Positions 40,730 to 50,883 of a stretch of DNA of 64,000 nt are shown here, piece after piece. A model generated the notes under the pieces. It saw only the letters and a program-made list of their open reading frames with translations, did not search any database and was not told the DNA's origin. Both the position numbers and the translations under genes were made by a program. This DNA comes from Dolomedes plantarius (Eukaryota > Arthropoda > Arachnida > Araneae > Dolomedidae), in contig OU015490.1 of the NCBI GenBank assembly GCA_907164885.2, positions 236,721,622-236,785,621 on the forward strand, written 5' to 3'. Position 1 is the first letter of the stretch. The number at the start of each line of letters is the position of its first letter.

Positions 40730-42033
40730 CAGAGGCTGTTCGCACATTTTTTTGACGATTTTGGTAAGCGGTAATAAAAAATCGTTTGCAGCAAAAGAAA
40801 TAATTGCAATTGTACTATGTTTTTAAAAGTCAAAATTATCGTCTGCGGCTTGAAATTTTGTTTTTATTCAAAATGGCGTTTTTAACAAAGCAGTGCTTCG
40901 AAGGCTACATGTATCCTCTTTCCGAAGAGAAATATGCATACTCCGTTATCCAAAAACAATGTGAGAGTCATGGTTTTGTGATATCTAAACCGTCGATAGG
41001 TAATATCGTCAACAAGAAAGGAAAAAAAAACGTCAAATTGGAGCTTCAAGTGGGACAAAAATTCCAAACAAGTATCCAAGGAAAAAAACGGACATCTTCG
41101 ACTATTGCAAAGGTACGTTGTGTAATGTTAAAAGAAAATCCCCCTAGTCAAAGGACAGTTGCAAAATCATTAAAATGCTCGGTGTCCACTGTAAACAAAA
41201 TGATAAACGTTGATTTAAATCTTAAGAAAGCGAAAAAACGCAATGTTCATCGTCTTCTTCCAAATCATATCGCTGAACGCAGGACACGCTGCAGAATTCT
41301 ATATGAGAAACACTTATCGAAAGTAAAATGGAAAACAATTGTCACAATAGATGAATCATGAGTGTATTTAAATGATTGCAACAAAAAAAGAGCCATTTAT
41401 TATCATAAAAGGGGACAAACAAATTTAAGTATATGGTTCAAAGAATCGAAAGAAAGTTTTTCTAAGGGATTCATGATTGTTGCTGGTTTTTCTTATAATG
41501 GCAAGTTAAAAATAAAGAGAGTGGAAAAAAATGTCAAGATTAACTCCAAATACTATCAAGAACATATTTTATCGCCAATTTTTCTGAATGAAATGCCATC
41601 GCTTTACCCACAGTGCCATTAATCTGTGAGACTCCATCAGGACAAAGCTAGCAGTCACACATCAAATTCCACCGTAAATTTCCTAAAAGAAATGGAACAA
41701 AAAACTGGTATCAAGGCCATATCCTTCACTGATATCCCTACTAAATCTCCCGATGTATCACCTATGGATTTTTGTGCTTTCGGACTTTTAATATCTGCAT
41801 TATCCAAACGTCGTCCCAAAAACCTTACAGGACTCTGGAAAGCTGTTCAGGAGGAATGGGATAGAATACCTCTTCTGACACTTCAAAAGGCATTATTATC
41901 CTGGAAATTGCGGTGTCGAAAAATAGTTCAGAATAAGGGATGCCAAATAGAACATTTAAAACACAAGAATTTTATGTAATTTAATTTTGTGAATACAATA
42001 TACATCGTCAAAAAAGTGTGTGAAAAGCCTCTT
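40730..42033 (+). mobile_element. Mariner-superfamily element (1.3 kb), decayed
   Basis: TA on both sides (40728-40729, 42034-42035). Inverted ends CAGAGGCTGTTCGCACATTT and AAGAGGCTTTTCACACACTT match over about 28 bp through TTTTTTGACGAT. One transposase gene with two stops. Confidence 0.85.
40873..41979 (+). pseudogene. Mariner-superfamily transposase, two in-frame stops
   Basis: The likely start is the ATG at 40873 (MAFLTKQCFEGY); an in-frame ATG at 40804 lies upstream. An N-terminal DNA-binding region (TVAKSLKCSVSTVNKM) is followed by the first catalytic Asp in VTIDES, the second in LHQDKASSH and the third in SPMDFCAFGLL, with 41 residues between the last two. The whole gene is in one frame with only two stops: a TGA at 41359-41361, right after the first catalytic motif, and a TAA at 41620-41622. 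It is a different family from the mariner at 9394, sharing little sequence. A near-full-length gene with so few lesions suggests moderate age. Confidence 0.8.
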
Positions 42034-42035
42034 TA

Positions 42036-43678
42036 TAGTTAAACTTTAAAGTACTTTCATGCGGTTTATGCCATTGTTGACTTTGAATTGAATACTCTAA
42101 CTTGATAATCTATATCCATAGAGTATGTAAGATACTTCGTTGAATCTGTTGTATAAATCGAGTGTATATATAACAAGCACAAACATTTTAAAAATCTGGG
42201 ATAGTATTTTTTGTGTTGTTTGATATACATCTAGAAAAGTAATCCTGTTTTATTCATGAAGAAGGTTTTTGTAATTTATGTTTTTATCATAGAGTTATCA
42301 ATCGTGCAACTTAAAAACTGCAACCACATATGTTTAAACTGAATATTTATAGGAATAAAAGGTATTTACTTTTTCTCTCTTAGGAGAGACGATTCGAGAT
42401 AGAAAAACCTTCCTCTATAAGTTTTTCAAAGTTATCCAGTTACATGTTCCAAATCAAAAACTTCTACAGAGATCTACTCAAAATATCTTACAATGCATTG
42501 CCCTTTTACAATATTATTTTTTAATAGGACTGCATATTATATACTTACGGAATGCATATTATATACTGGATATTATATTCTTTACAGCATCTTACGGAAT
42601 TTATTAGATAAGAAAAAAAATATACATAAAAATGTTAAAATATTTTAAAAATCAATAAAAATCTCAATAAATTTTTAAAAATTGTGATAATTTTTACAAG
42701 GTGAACTTTTTTGTAATATGCAGTATATTTTTTCCCAATAAAATGGCAGGTAATATAAAAAAGTTCCCACTTCCAAATAACAGAAATGAATCTCCAACGG
42801 GAGTCAGATTCATACAAATTTTCAAAGATATCTTTCATAAGTTTGATATGAAAAAAAAATCTATCGCAATATACTTATTAAAGTTATACGTGTAGAACCA
42901 TGCTATTTCCTTCACCGAGTCAAAGAAGCTGTGAAGGAAACATATAATTTCATACAAGTAGACCTACCAATGCCATTCAAATTTCATTAGCTTAAATTTG
43001 GATTAATATTTATCATAAGTGATGTATTCTACCTTAGAGATTTACCAGCAAGTACTTAAACATCTTGAACAAAAAGTATAGACCGTTAGGGATGGGTAGA
43101 GAAGAAAAGTCTAGTTTGTCACACTCACTAAGGTTGAAATACTATAAAGCTTATCTTGGTACTGCGGATGCGATAGATCGTGTATAGGATGTCGTTCCCT
43201 AATTGCTGTGAATGATATCCTCTGTCCTCTAACAATGACTTTTGCAACCAGTAATTCTCGTTGAGTTTGTACCAACTTGTGATGAATATGTTTAGCCCCT
43301 TATTTTAACTACATGGCCTTTTTTTTTAAAGTAATTTGCATTTATATGGACATCTTTCAGATGAAATCCTGTATCAACGGAACAGCTGTGATTAAGTGCG
43401 GATTCAGCAAAGTCAAAACGTTGTTACTAAACCTGATAGCACAGACAGTCACAATTACATAAGTCACAAGGACGTTGCATGATCGCGCAGTAACTATTTC
43501 CTGGTGACTTGGATGTGTACTTTACTTCTATATCCTACTCTAACAGGATAGTGAGTTTGGCTATCGGTCAAGTCGATTCAAAGGGGCATAAAATAGTGAA
43601 TGAAAGTTAATCACCACTACTTATGTTTAACAAAGAAAATAATATATTAAGTATCATTGAGGCTGAATATATAAATTT
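42036..43678. other. AT-rich stretch, no gene recognised
   Basis: Includes an imperfect local repeat around 42537-42565 (GCATATTATATACT twice). No coding features. Confidence 0.4.
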
Positions 43679-43679
43679 G

Positions 43680-44019
43680 TTGTTGTTGTTGTTACTAATG
43701 CCTCCTGGCCTGAAGTTCCAGACCAGGTCATATAGCGGAGTGAGGGGTGTGGCTGTGGTTTACAATAGCACCACAAGGGTCGGAATCCGTCTTAGGTAGG
43801 TGACACCTCAAATTTGCCCGAAAACCACCAGGGGAGACATCAGAGGGGAATGTATCCTGTCCCACCCTCTCTGACCACATAGAGGGACTTACTGGTGTAC
43901 GGATTTAACGCCCATATCCGGCCTACACACGAAAGTATTTAATGGCGCTTGTCGAAATTTGAACCGAGCACTCTCGGCAGAGGACGCTGACACGCTTACA
44001 CTAGGCCACCTCGGGCTCG
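43680..44019 (-). mobile_element. tRNA-derived SINE with (CAA)n tail (340 bp)
   Basis: On the minus strand it begins CGAGCCCGAGGTGGCCTAG, containing the A-box-like TGGCCTAGTGTAAGCG. A B box (GGTTCAAATTTC) follows about 35 bp later, and it ends in (CAA)n. An imperfect flanking repeat (ATAAATTTG / ATTAATTTG, 8 of 9) suggests a target duplication. A different family from the CCAAA-tailed SINE. Confidence 0.8.
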
Positions 44020-44020
44020 A

Positions 44021-45046
44021 TTAATTTGTATGCGCAATAATTATTTTCACTTTATTTCCCTAGGAGAAAAAAAAAGAACTATTGAAAATCCTTAATATTA
44101 TTAACATTTTGCAGGTGACACAAGAAAAATAAATTAGGCATCTAACAATACCTCGTGGTAAAAATTGACAACCATGTTTTTTCACTACTAGGTAAATGAG
44201 TGAATGTCATTAGAATATTTCACTAAATAACTTCTCGTTGATAAATATCAGCAGAATTTGATAGAGGGAAAACGGTTTTCTAATTCCAAAAAAACATCTT
44301 CCTTATTACACATTATAGTCCTTTGATTTTGAATACAGTTTTTAGTATTTGTAGAGAAATATCTTTTAAGGGGACAAGGAACCTTTTCATTTTAAATTTT
44401 TAACTCTACATACAAAATGAGAATAGTTAATTTTCTTTTTTACTACATTGAATACCCTTAGAATTCAAAATAAGGAATTTGTTGCAGGATAATGACTGTT
44501 TTTCAAAATTTTCTTAAAAATGCTAATGTTTTTCAAATGTTCTATGCGCATTCTATATTAATTAAAGTCATTAATTTTTTTATTATAAGTTTACCATGTG
44601 TATACAAATGTAAATGTGCATTTATTTTTTTTTCGTACAAATCTAAATTCTTAAATATTTTTTTCTATTCTGCCTGTTATTTTTTATGATTTTACTTTAT
44701 TTTATGGTCTATAAATTTGAAAAATATTTGTGATTTCAAAGAATTATGCCCAGTTTTGTGGAAAACACTTCAGTTAATAATTCTGAGAAATTTGGAAGAT
44801 ATGAGGAGAAAATGAATACGCATGGAGCCTTCTGAGAAATTCTACCATTTTTGAAGAATTTTTTGATACACAGGTCTAATTCCTCCACAAAATACTTATT
44901 CATGAATTCTAAGTAATTTCAATGTAGTAGAGAAGAATGTTAATTATACGCATGTGGTATATAGAGCAAAATATTGAAAATTAAAAAAGAAATAGATTGA
45001 AGGTCCTTTGTTCCCTTAAAATCTTACCAACACTTTCTGCGACAGT
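44021..45046. other. No gene recognised
   Basis: AT-rich, nothing recognised. Confidence 0.4.
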
Positions 45047-45058
45047 TTCTATGACAGT

Positions 45059-45230
45059 TTGGTTTGGTTTGGTTTGGAGCGCTACGGTCAACGTTTTGCT
45101 ACGCTACGGCTAATTAGAATGGGACCTACAGTTTAAAGCCGATTCCAAACGGCTACAAACATCCATGCTAACAGTGGGACTCGAACCCCCCATGATCAGA
45201 ACCCAATGCCAGGGCCCTAGGCATTCAGCC
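45059..45230 (-). mobile_element. tRNA-derived SINE with CCAAA tail, second copy
   Basis: Same family as 12014-12188, opposite orientation, with a B-box GGGTTCGAGTCCC. An exact 12-bp duplication TTCTATGACAGT flanks it (45047-45058, 45231-45242). Confidence 0.85.
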
Positions 45231-45242
45231 TTCTATGACAGT

Positions 45243-46850
45243 AAATTCTATACGAATGCAGATTTAAAAAAAATTATCTGCACATCAATTAATACAAGTA
45301 ATGTACTTAAGGAATACGTTAGATTCTATTTAGACGATGCGGTTCATATAGCGGCGCTTAATTGGCTAATCACAGTCTAATGAGCCCCACCAGTCCAACA
45401 TTACAGAGATAAGCATAGGCACTTTTTTTTAATCGTTAACTGAAGAACATTTAACTGCACTTCAGAACAAAAAGTGATCAGTTCAATTCACTTCTAAGGA
45501 AGGATTCAACACTGTGTATCTAATCTTAAGGTATTTATTGTAGCCCACTGTGACATGAGAACTGAAAAATTGAAACTTTTTGGACACCAGAATCTTTAAA
45601 GAATAAATTCATACCCTCTTTAGTGCCTGGAACAAATACTGGAGACGTAATAAAGTTCCAACTGCAAAAGAATTTGGCAATCGTCTCTTTTTATTGTATC
45701 ATAATGGAATGCTTTCTAAATCTAGATTTGCGAATTTCGCTCCTGTGTGCAGTTTTTTTGCAAAGATTCTTTGAGTATTACTGATTGAAAAAGAATTCTT
45801 CAAAAGAGGATATATCACCCAAGAGCGAAATAAAAGAGCGTAACGTCAAACCCAAGAATATGGAGATTGCAATAGAAGTAAAAAATGTAAACCAGATTTC
45901 CAGAATTTTCGTCCGCATCTCAAGTAACATCCCGGGAAAGATTTCAAAATAAGTAATAAATATTTCAGAAGTATGGCAGATTCTCACCTTTTCTTAACTC
46001 CATGTGCAATTGAGAAGATGGGAAAAAAACTGAAGAGTAGGAATGATTGTTTTTGTATGTCCATATATTTCCAGTGCTTTTGCGATTTGGAAGTTGATAT
46101 TTTAATCAAAATATGAGAAAAAACTGAAGTAAGGGAATGATAGTTTCGATTGCCTATGTATTTCCAATGTTTTTGCGCTTTTGAGACTGATATTTTAATC
46201 AAAATTTCTCATCTTAAAAGATTGAGCGAAATACTTTCGTCTTGTGCAGCTTATGCGGAGTTTCATGTTGAATATAAAGTGAACATTTCGAAAGCATAGT
46301 ATAATTTATCATCATAGTAGGATCTATTTGCATAGAGATATACAAAATAACTTAGACTCTGAATAAAACATTTGATAAATTACAGGACGTAAGGATAAAA
46401 TTACTATTTATCGATTATTCCACTGATTTTATAAATAATTTCAAAATGGTTGTATAATAGGCAAGAATCGCCAAATTTAAGGATCTAGGCTTTGAATGAC
46501 AATAGTTGTAGACAATTTAAGATGGACAAATCCTCCTTTTTATGCAATTTCTGACGAACTAGCAGCAATATACGGCTCCTGCAGTGGTTTTTGTGATTGT
46601 TCAGGATGGAAACTTATTGCATCATTACGAACTATTTGGAAGTCAAAAAGTTAAGTGCAAACAGAAGCGGTAACTTTCCTGCAAACTTAGGTTGATACAT
46701 GCCAGAGAGTGAAGATACTTTATATAAATTCATATAATATACAAGGAAATAGAATGTAATTAAATCACAAAAACGGGGTATTTTAAAGAGGAAGATTCGA
46801 TAGTCATAAAAAATTACCTCTCTGAAATAAAATCTCTCTCTGTCTGCCTG
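45243..46850. other. AT-rich stretch, no gene recognised
   Basis: Two similar segments near 46060-46100 and 46140-46205 (ATTTCCA-TG-TTTTGCG then GATATTTTAATCAAAATAT-like) form a short imperfect tandem repeat of about 100 bp. No coding. Confidence 0.4.
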
Positions 46851-46874
46851 TATATATATATATATATATATATA
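46851..46874. repeat. (TA)n microsatellite
   Basis: About 24 bp of TA next to a pogo-like MITE. Confidence 0.9.
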
Positions 46875-47047
46875 TAGTGGAATATCGATCGATCGTTTTC
46901 CGAATCATCGTTTTCACGTATGTGTCGTTTATTTCACCCAGTCCCGACGATCATATCGCTTTAATATGTTCCCACCTCTATCGTTTTCCCGCATTAATCG
47001 TTCAGTCCATTCTGTCCCTTGAAAAACGATAGATCGAGATTCCACTG
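46875..47047. mobile_element. Pogo-like MITE, copy 1 (about 173 bp)
   Basis: Left end AGTGGAATATCGATCGATCG. Right end, inverted, CAGTGGAATCTCGATCTATCG. CAGTGGAA-CTCGAT ends are pogo/Tigger-like. No coding capacity. Confidence 0.75.
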
Positions 47048-47066
47048 TATTATGTATATATATACA

Positions 47067-47226
47067 TATAATCGTTTTCGGATCCATCTTTTTTCCGTAT
47101 GTATCGTTCATTTTATCCAGTCCCAACGATCATATTTCTTTGTTATGTTTCCGCATGTATCGTTTTCCCGCATTTATCGGTCATTTCAATCGGTCCCTTG
47201 AAAAACGATAGATCCAGATTCCACTG
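47067..47226. mobile_element. Pogo-like MITE, copy 2 (left end truncated)
   Basis: Similar to copy 1 along its length in the same orientation, separated by a short TA run. Ends with the same ATTCCACTG terminus before TA. Confidence 0.75.
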
Positions 47227-47238
47227 TATATATATATA

Positions 47239-48556
47239 CCGGGTGGCCATAATTAAACTGACAGTGCTCACAGTGTTCTGTAGTGCGATCTATTTGCGAG
47301 AATGACGCCACATTTTGTAGGAAGATTAAACAAGACGGGGGACGAAGGATTCCGCGAAAAAATAAATTAGTTCCAAAAGTCACCGCTAGGGGAATATTTG
47401 GCGCTGTGTAATAAAAAATAGAGTGTTAACAAATGCAAATTAATACGGAATAAAATTACCTTTTATTATGCACATTTTCTTATTTAGTTCAAGTGCAATA
47501 TGGCAACACTTTTAATAAAGCGTAAAATCTACATAAACACCGATAAAGTCTCGTGATCTGCAATATCACGTACGCTGAGCAGAAGAAGAAGTTCTTTCTT
47601 CAAATTTCACGTTACATCCATTGTCACAGTGCCAGCTGCTTAGGTTTTAAAAGGCAATGTGTTACGTTTCGAATGAATCGGATTTAAAGTTTATGTGCAA
47701 TGTCTCCTTCTTTAGTCGATCGTGCGTTACTGGTCAACTTCTTTTACCTCAACCAGTGCAAAGCGTCAGCCGCTCTTCGTACTTTTAGAACGCACAAAAA
47801 AATGCGTAAAGGTAACGGTCCTGTGTCAGTTAATGGGCTAAAAGCAATGGTTGCGACGTTTGAGAAAACAGGTTCTCTGAAGGTTCAGTCAGGCAGAGGA
47901 CGAAAACCTGTACCACAGGATACAATCGAAGCAGTTGCCACGGCGATTGTCGACAGAGGACCAGACAATATTGTTGCCACCTCTAGCGCTCGTGGATTAG
48001 CTCGGAATATGGATATGCCTTACAGTACGGTATGGAAAATCTTACGAAAGATTATCAACTTCTATCCGTACAAGATCAGCCGTGTACAGGAGTTACTGTA
48101 CCCAGACCATGATAAGCGATTGACTTTTGCTCTCACCTTTCTTGCCAGAATGGAGGTGGATGATGCTTGGCCGTGGAAAATCTTATGGGGAGACGAGGTC
48201 CACTTTTACCTGCATGGAACTGTGAATACCCAGAACTGCCGAATTTGGGATGACAAATCACCACATGCAGTCACAGAAATTCCCTTACATTCACCAAAGG
48301 TAACTGTTTGGTGTGGGTTCACAGCGGAATTTATCGTAGGTCCATCCTCCGTATTGATTTGCATTTGTTAACACTCTATTTTCTATTACACAGCGCCAAA
48401 TATTCCCCTAGCGGTGACTTTTGGAACTAATTTATTTTTTCGCGGAATCCTTCGTCCCCCGTCTTGTTTAATCTTCCTACAAAATGTGGCGTCATTCTCA
48501 CAAATAGATCGCGCTACAGAACACTGTGAGCACTGTCAGTTTAATTATGGCCACCC

Positions 48557-48558
<2 letters not shown>
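47239..48558 (+). mobile_element. Truncated mariner-type element with 210-bp inverted repeats
   Basis: Termini CCGGGTGGCCATAATTAAAC at both ends, with TA outside. The inverted repeats 47239-47448 and 48349-48558 match over about 210 bp with only a few differences (about 98%). The transposase gene runs straight into the right repeat, so the 3' part of the gene has been deleted while both ends stay intact. Confidence 0.9.
47700..48371 (+). pseudogene. Mariner-type transposase, 3'-truncated
   Basis: The open frame starts MSPSLVDRALLVNFF and has N-terminal DNA-binding helices (SVNGLKAMVATFEKTG), a GRGRKP linker and FYPYKISRVQELL. The first catalytic Asp is in WGDEVHFYLHG, followed by the conserved SPKVTVWCGF. 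It then ends after 223 codons, the last few read from the right inverted repeat. The second and third catalytic residues are absent, so it cannot transpose DNA but could still bind ends if expressed. The transposase at 55965-57043 is a relative that keeps the C-terminal part. Confidence 0.8.

Positions 48559-48608
<50 letters not shown>
48559..48608. repeat. (TA)n microsatellite
   Basis: About 50 bp of pure TA separating two transposons. Confidence 0.95.
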
Positions 48609-48611
<3 letters not shown>

Positions 48612-50160
48612 TGCTCAAAACAATAAGGGGAGCACATGGTTTTAACGAAATTATGCAAATACTTACACCCATAAGTAACATAAAATAAATCATCCATAAT
48701 TAAAAGCATAGCAGGAAACAGAAGACGAAAACTTCATATGCAAATCAAAGTTCATGACATCAAAAACCAGAAAAAGAACATAAGGGCAGAAATCGGGATG
48801 TTGCAGAAACGTCTGTTTCACTGCCTTAACTGTGAAATTCGATTGCTCAGTTATTCTTTTTGAGAAAAGGTGACTTAAAAATGTCTCAACAACGTGATTT
48901 ATTGGAATCTATGGCATGGCGTATTATAGGCAGACTTGAATCTGGACAAACACAACGTAGTGTCGCGGACGCTGTTGGAGTCGCTAGAAGTGTCGTTGCA
49001 AGGCTGTGGAATCGATTCCAAGAAACAGGGAATGTTAGACGTCGATCAGGGAAAGGTGGGCCACGCACCACAACAGCAACTGATGACTGGTATATACTGT
49101 TAACAGCTCATCGAAACAGAACAGAAAATGCTACTCAGCTGCAAAGACAGTTGCTCTTGGCAACAGGACGAAGGGTGTCCAGCCAAACAGTACGTAATCG
49201 GCTTCATCAGGGAGGTCTCTATGCACGTAGGCCAATGGCCTGCATTCCGTTGACCTCACGCCACCGTGCGGCCCGAAGAAGATGGGCTGCTGAACATCGA
49301 GATTGGGAGCAACATGATTGGAGCCAAGTGCTGTTTACAGACGAGTCCCGATTCAGTCTGGAGTGTGACACCCGACGTGTTTTTGTACGGAGGGAAAGGG
49401 GCACTCGAAATAACCCCACATTCGTTCGTGAAAGGTCACAATACAGACGATCTGGTTTTATGGTATGGGGTGGAATCAGCATAGATGGACGTACGGACCT
49501 GCATATGATTCGGAATAGTACTTTGACGGCCCGAAGGTATGCAGACGAGATACTGAGATCTCGTGTCATACCTTACGCTGCAGCCATTGGAGATTCCTTT
49601 GTTTTCCAGCATGATAATGCCAGACCGCATACAGGTCGTCTTGTGGAGAACATGCTTGAAGCTGAAACAATACAGCGTATGGAATGGCCAGCGTGCTCTC
49701 CTGACCTGAATCCTATCAAGCATGTTCGGGACATGCTCAAACGACGCATTGCTGCGAGACCAAGGCCTCCTATTACTCTCCGAGACTTGGAGATTGCACT
49801 TCTTGAGGAGTGGAACAGTATTCCCCAAAGTCTTATCGATAACATCATTACATCTATGGAAAACAGGTGTGCAGCATTCTTAACTGTTCGAGGAGACCAC
49901 ACGCCATATTAAAAATCTTGCATAATTTCTGAACAATACTTTTTTTATCGTTTACAGGTCACCAAATTCTTGCCCTAAATCATCTTTTCATGTTTTTTCC
50001 ATATTTTCAAAGAATTAAAGCTTAATTACAAATTTTTTTACGTCTTTTTTTCTGTATTGCGCATTGATACGCGTGTACTATCCATTTTATGCCAATACGT
50101 GGCGGTCTCGCATGCTTTTCTTAACTGCTTTGCTTGCTCCCCTTATTTTTTTGAACAGTG
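48609..50160 (+). mobile_element. Tc1-like element (1.55 kb) with full-length gene
   Basis: Starts CACTGCTCAAAACAATAAGG after TA and ends with the inverted equivalent (GGGGAGCA through GTTCAAAAAAATAAGG). Inverted ends about 28 bp long. A (TA)n tract follows. The right-hand target dinucleotide reads TG rather than TA. Confidence 0.85.
48881..49912 (+). CDS. Tc1-family transposase, full length but catalytic Glu replaced by Lys
   Basis: One uninterrupted frame of about 343 residues from MSQQRDLLESMAW (an in-frame ATG at 48860 would add seven). It has two N-terminal helix-turn-helix regions (GRLESGQTQRSVADAVGVAR and TVRNRLHQGG), a first catalytic Asp in LFTDESRFS and a second in FQHDNARPHTG. The expected third motif, SPDLNPIEH-W, reads SPDLNPIKHVR. 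The Glu codon is AAG (49718-49720) at exactly the 34-residue DD34E position, and the following conserved Trp is CGG. Both are single transitions. Family role: cut-and-paste at TA. A full-length protein could be made and could bind ends but should lack cleavage activity. Confidence 0.85.
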   Translation: MSQQRDLLESMAWRIIGRLESGQTQRSVADAVGVARSVVARLWNRFQETGNVRRRSGKGGPRTTTATDDWYILLTAHRNRTENATQLQRQLLLATGRRVSSQTVRNRLHQGGLYARRPMACIPLTSRHRAARRRWAAEHRDWEQHDWSQVLFTDESRFSLECDTRRVFVRRERGTRNNPTFVRERSQYRRSGFMVWGGISIDGRTDLHMIRNSTLTARRYADEILRSRVIPYAAAIGDSFVFQHDNARPHTGRLVENMLEAETIQRMEWPACSPDLNPIKHVRDMLKRRIAARPRPPITLRDLEIALLEEWNSIPQSLIDNIITSMENRCAAFLTVRGDHTPY

Positions 50161-50163
50161 TGT

Positions 50164-50219
<56 letters not shown>
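50161..50219. repeat. (TA)n microsatellite
   Basis: About 53 bp of TA beyond the Tc1-like right end. Confidence 0.95.
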
Positions 50220-50549
50220 TCAACTTGGTAGTCATGACAGTGGAGGCATTCGTAGCTGGAACAACACCTGGGACGCAGAAAAAGAACACTCTGTAGAGAC
50301 GCATATCATTTATTCGGCAGACATCATCGCGTCACTGAGGCAGGTAGGTACAGTAAGACAACATTTGACGAGGTGGTACATATTGAACATAATGGAACCG
50401 CAACGGGAGATATCTTGAATTTTGGAGACTAGGCGCGCGACGAGAGCAAAAGAAAGACGTGTACTACATGGCAAGCACGAAGACAGAGAGAAAGATCCCT
50501 GCGCAATCCCTTGCTGTGGCTTAAATAATCTTCATGAGGTCGTAGTCAC
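50220..50549. other. No gene recognised
   Basis: Less AT-rich than its surroundings but without coding features. Ends in the target duplication of the 73-bp MITE. Confidence 0.4.
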
Positions 50550-50622
50550 CAGGGCCGCCTAGAGACTTTACGGGACCTGGGGCAACGTGCCCCAGTTGCC
50601 CCCCCCCCTCTGTGCTGCCCTG
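50550..50622. mobile_element. 73-bp hAT-type MITE with 8-bp target duplication
   Basis: Ends CAGGGCCGCC and, inverted, CAGGGCAGCA. The exact 8-bp GTAGTCAC lies on both sides (50542-50549, 50623-50630). Interior is GC-rich with CTGGGGCAAC and an inverted GTTGCCCC-like partner, plus a C9 run. It is too short to encode anything and must have been moved by another element's transposase. Confidence 0.8.
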
Positions 50623-50883
50623 GTAGTCACATGACCCTTTCACTCTGCACCCTTTGGCTGGGCCAGTTTTCTGTGCTCAGGAGTCCTGTGTCTTGTTATA
50701 TAAATTTGGTGCTAACGAGATTGGGGGTTAAGGGATGATGTATTAAATGCTTACTTTAGTATTTAGGATACTCTCAATTCCTTTGTTCTTAAAACGAAAA
50801 TAGCTTGCTTACGCCCAAGTAATTTTAAAAGGAATTTAAACGAATTTGGAATTTAGAAAAGGATTTTAGTTTTGTATGTTATA

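Noticed and set aside
42635..42895. Overlapping frames on both strands
   Set aside because: Lys/Ile/Phe-rich AT-driven frames without motif or context.
46077..46205. Two similar segments suggesting a tandem gene or CRISPR-like repeat
   Set aside because: Only two imperfect units; a eukaryotic AT-rich local duplication is sufficient. No CRISPR array was seen anywhere.
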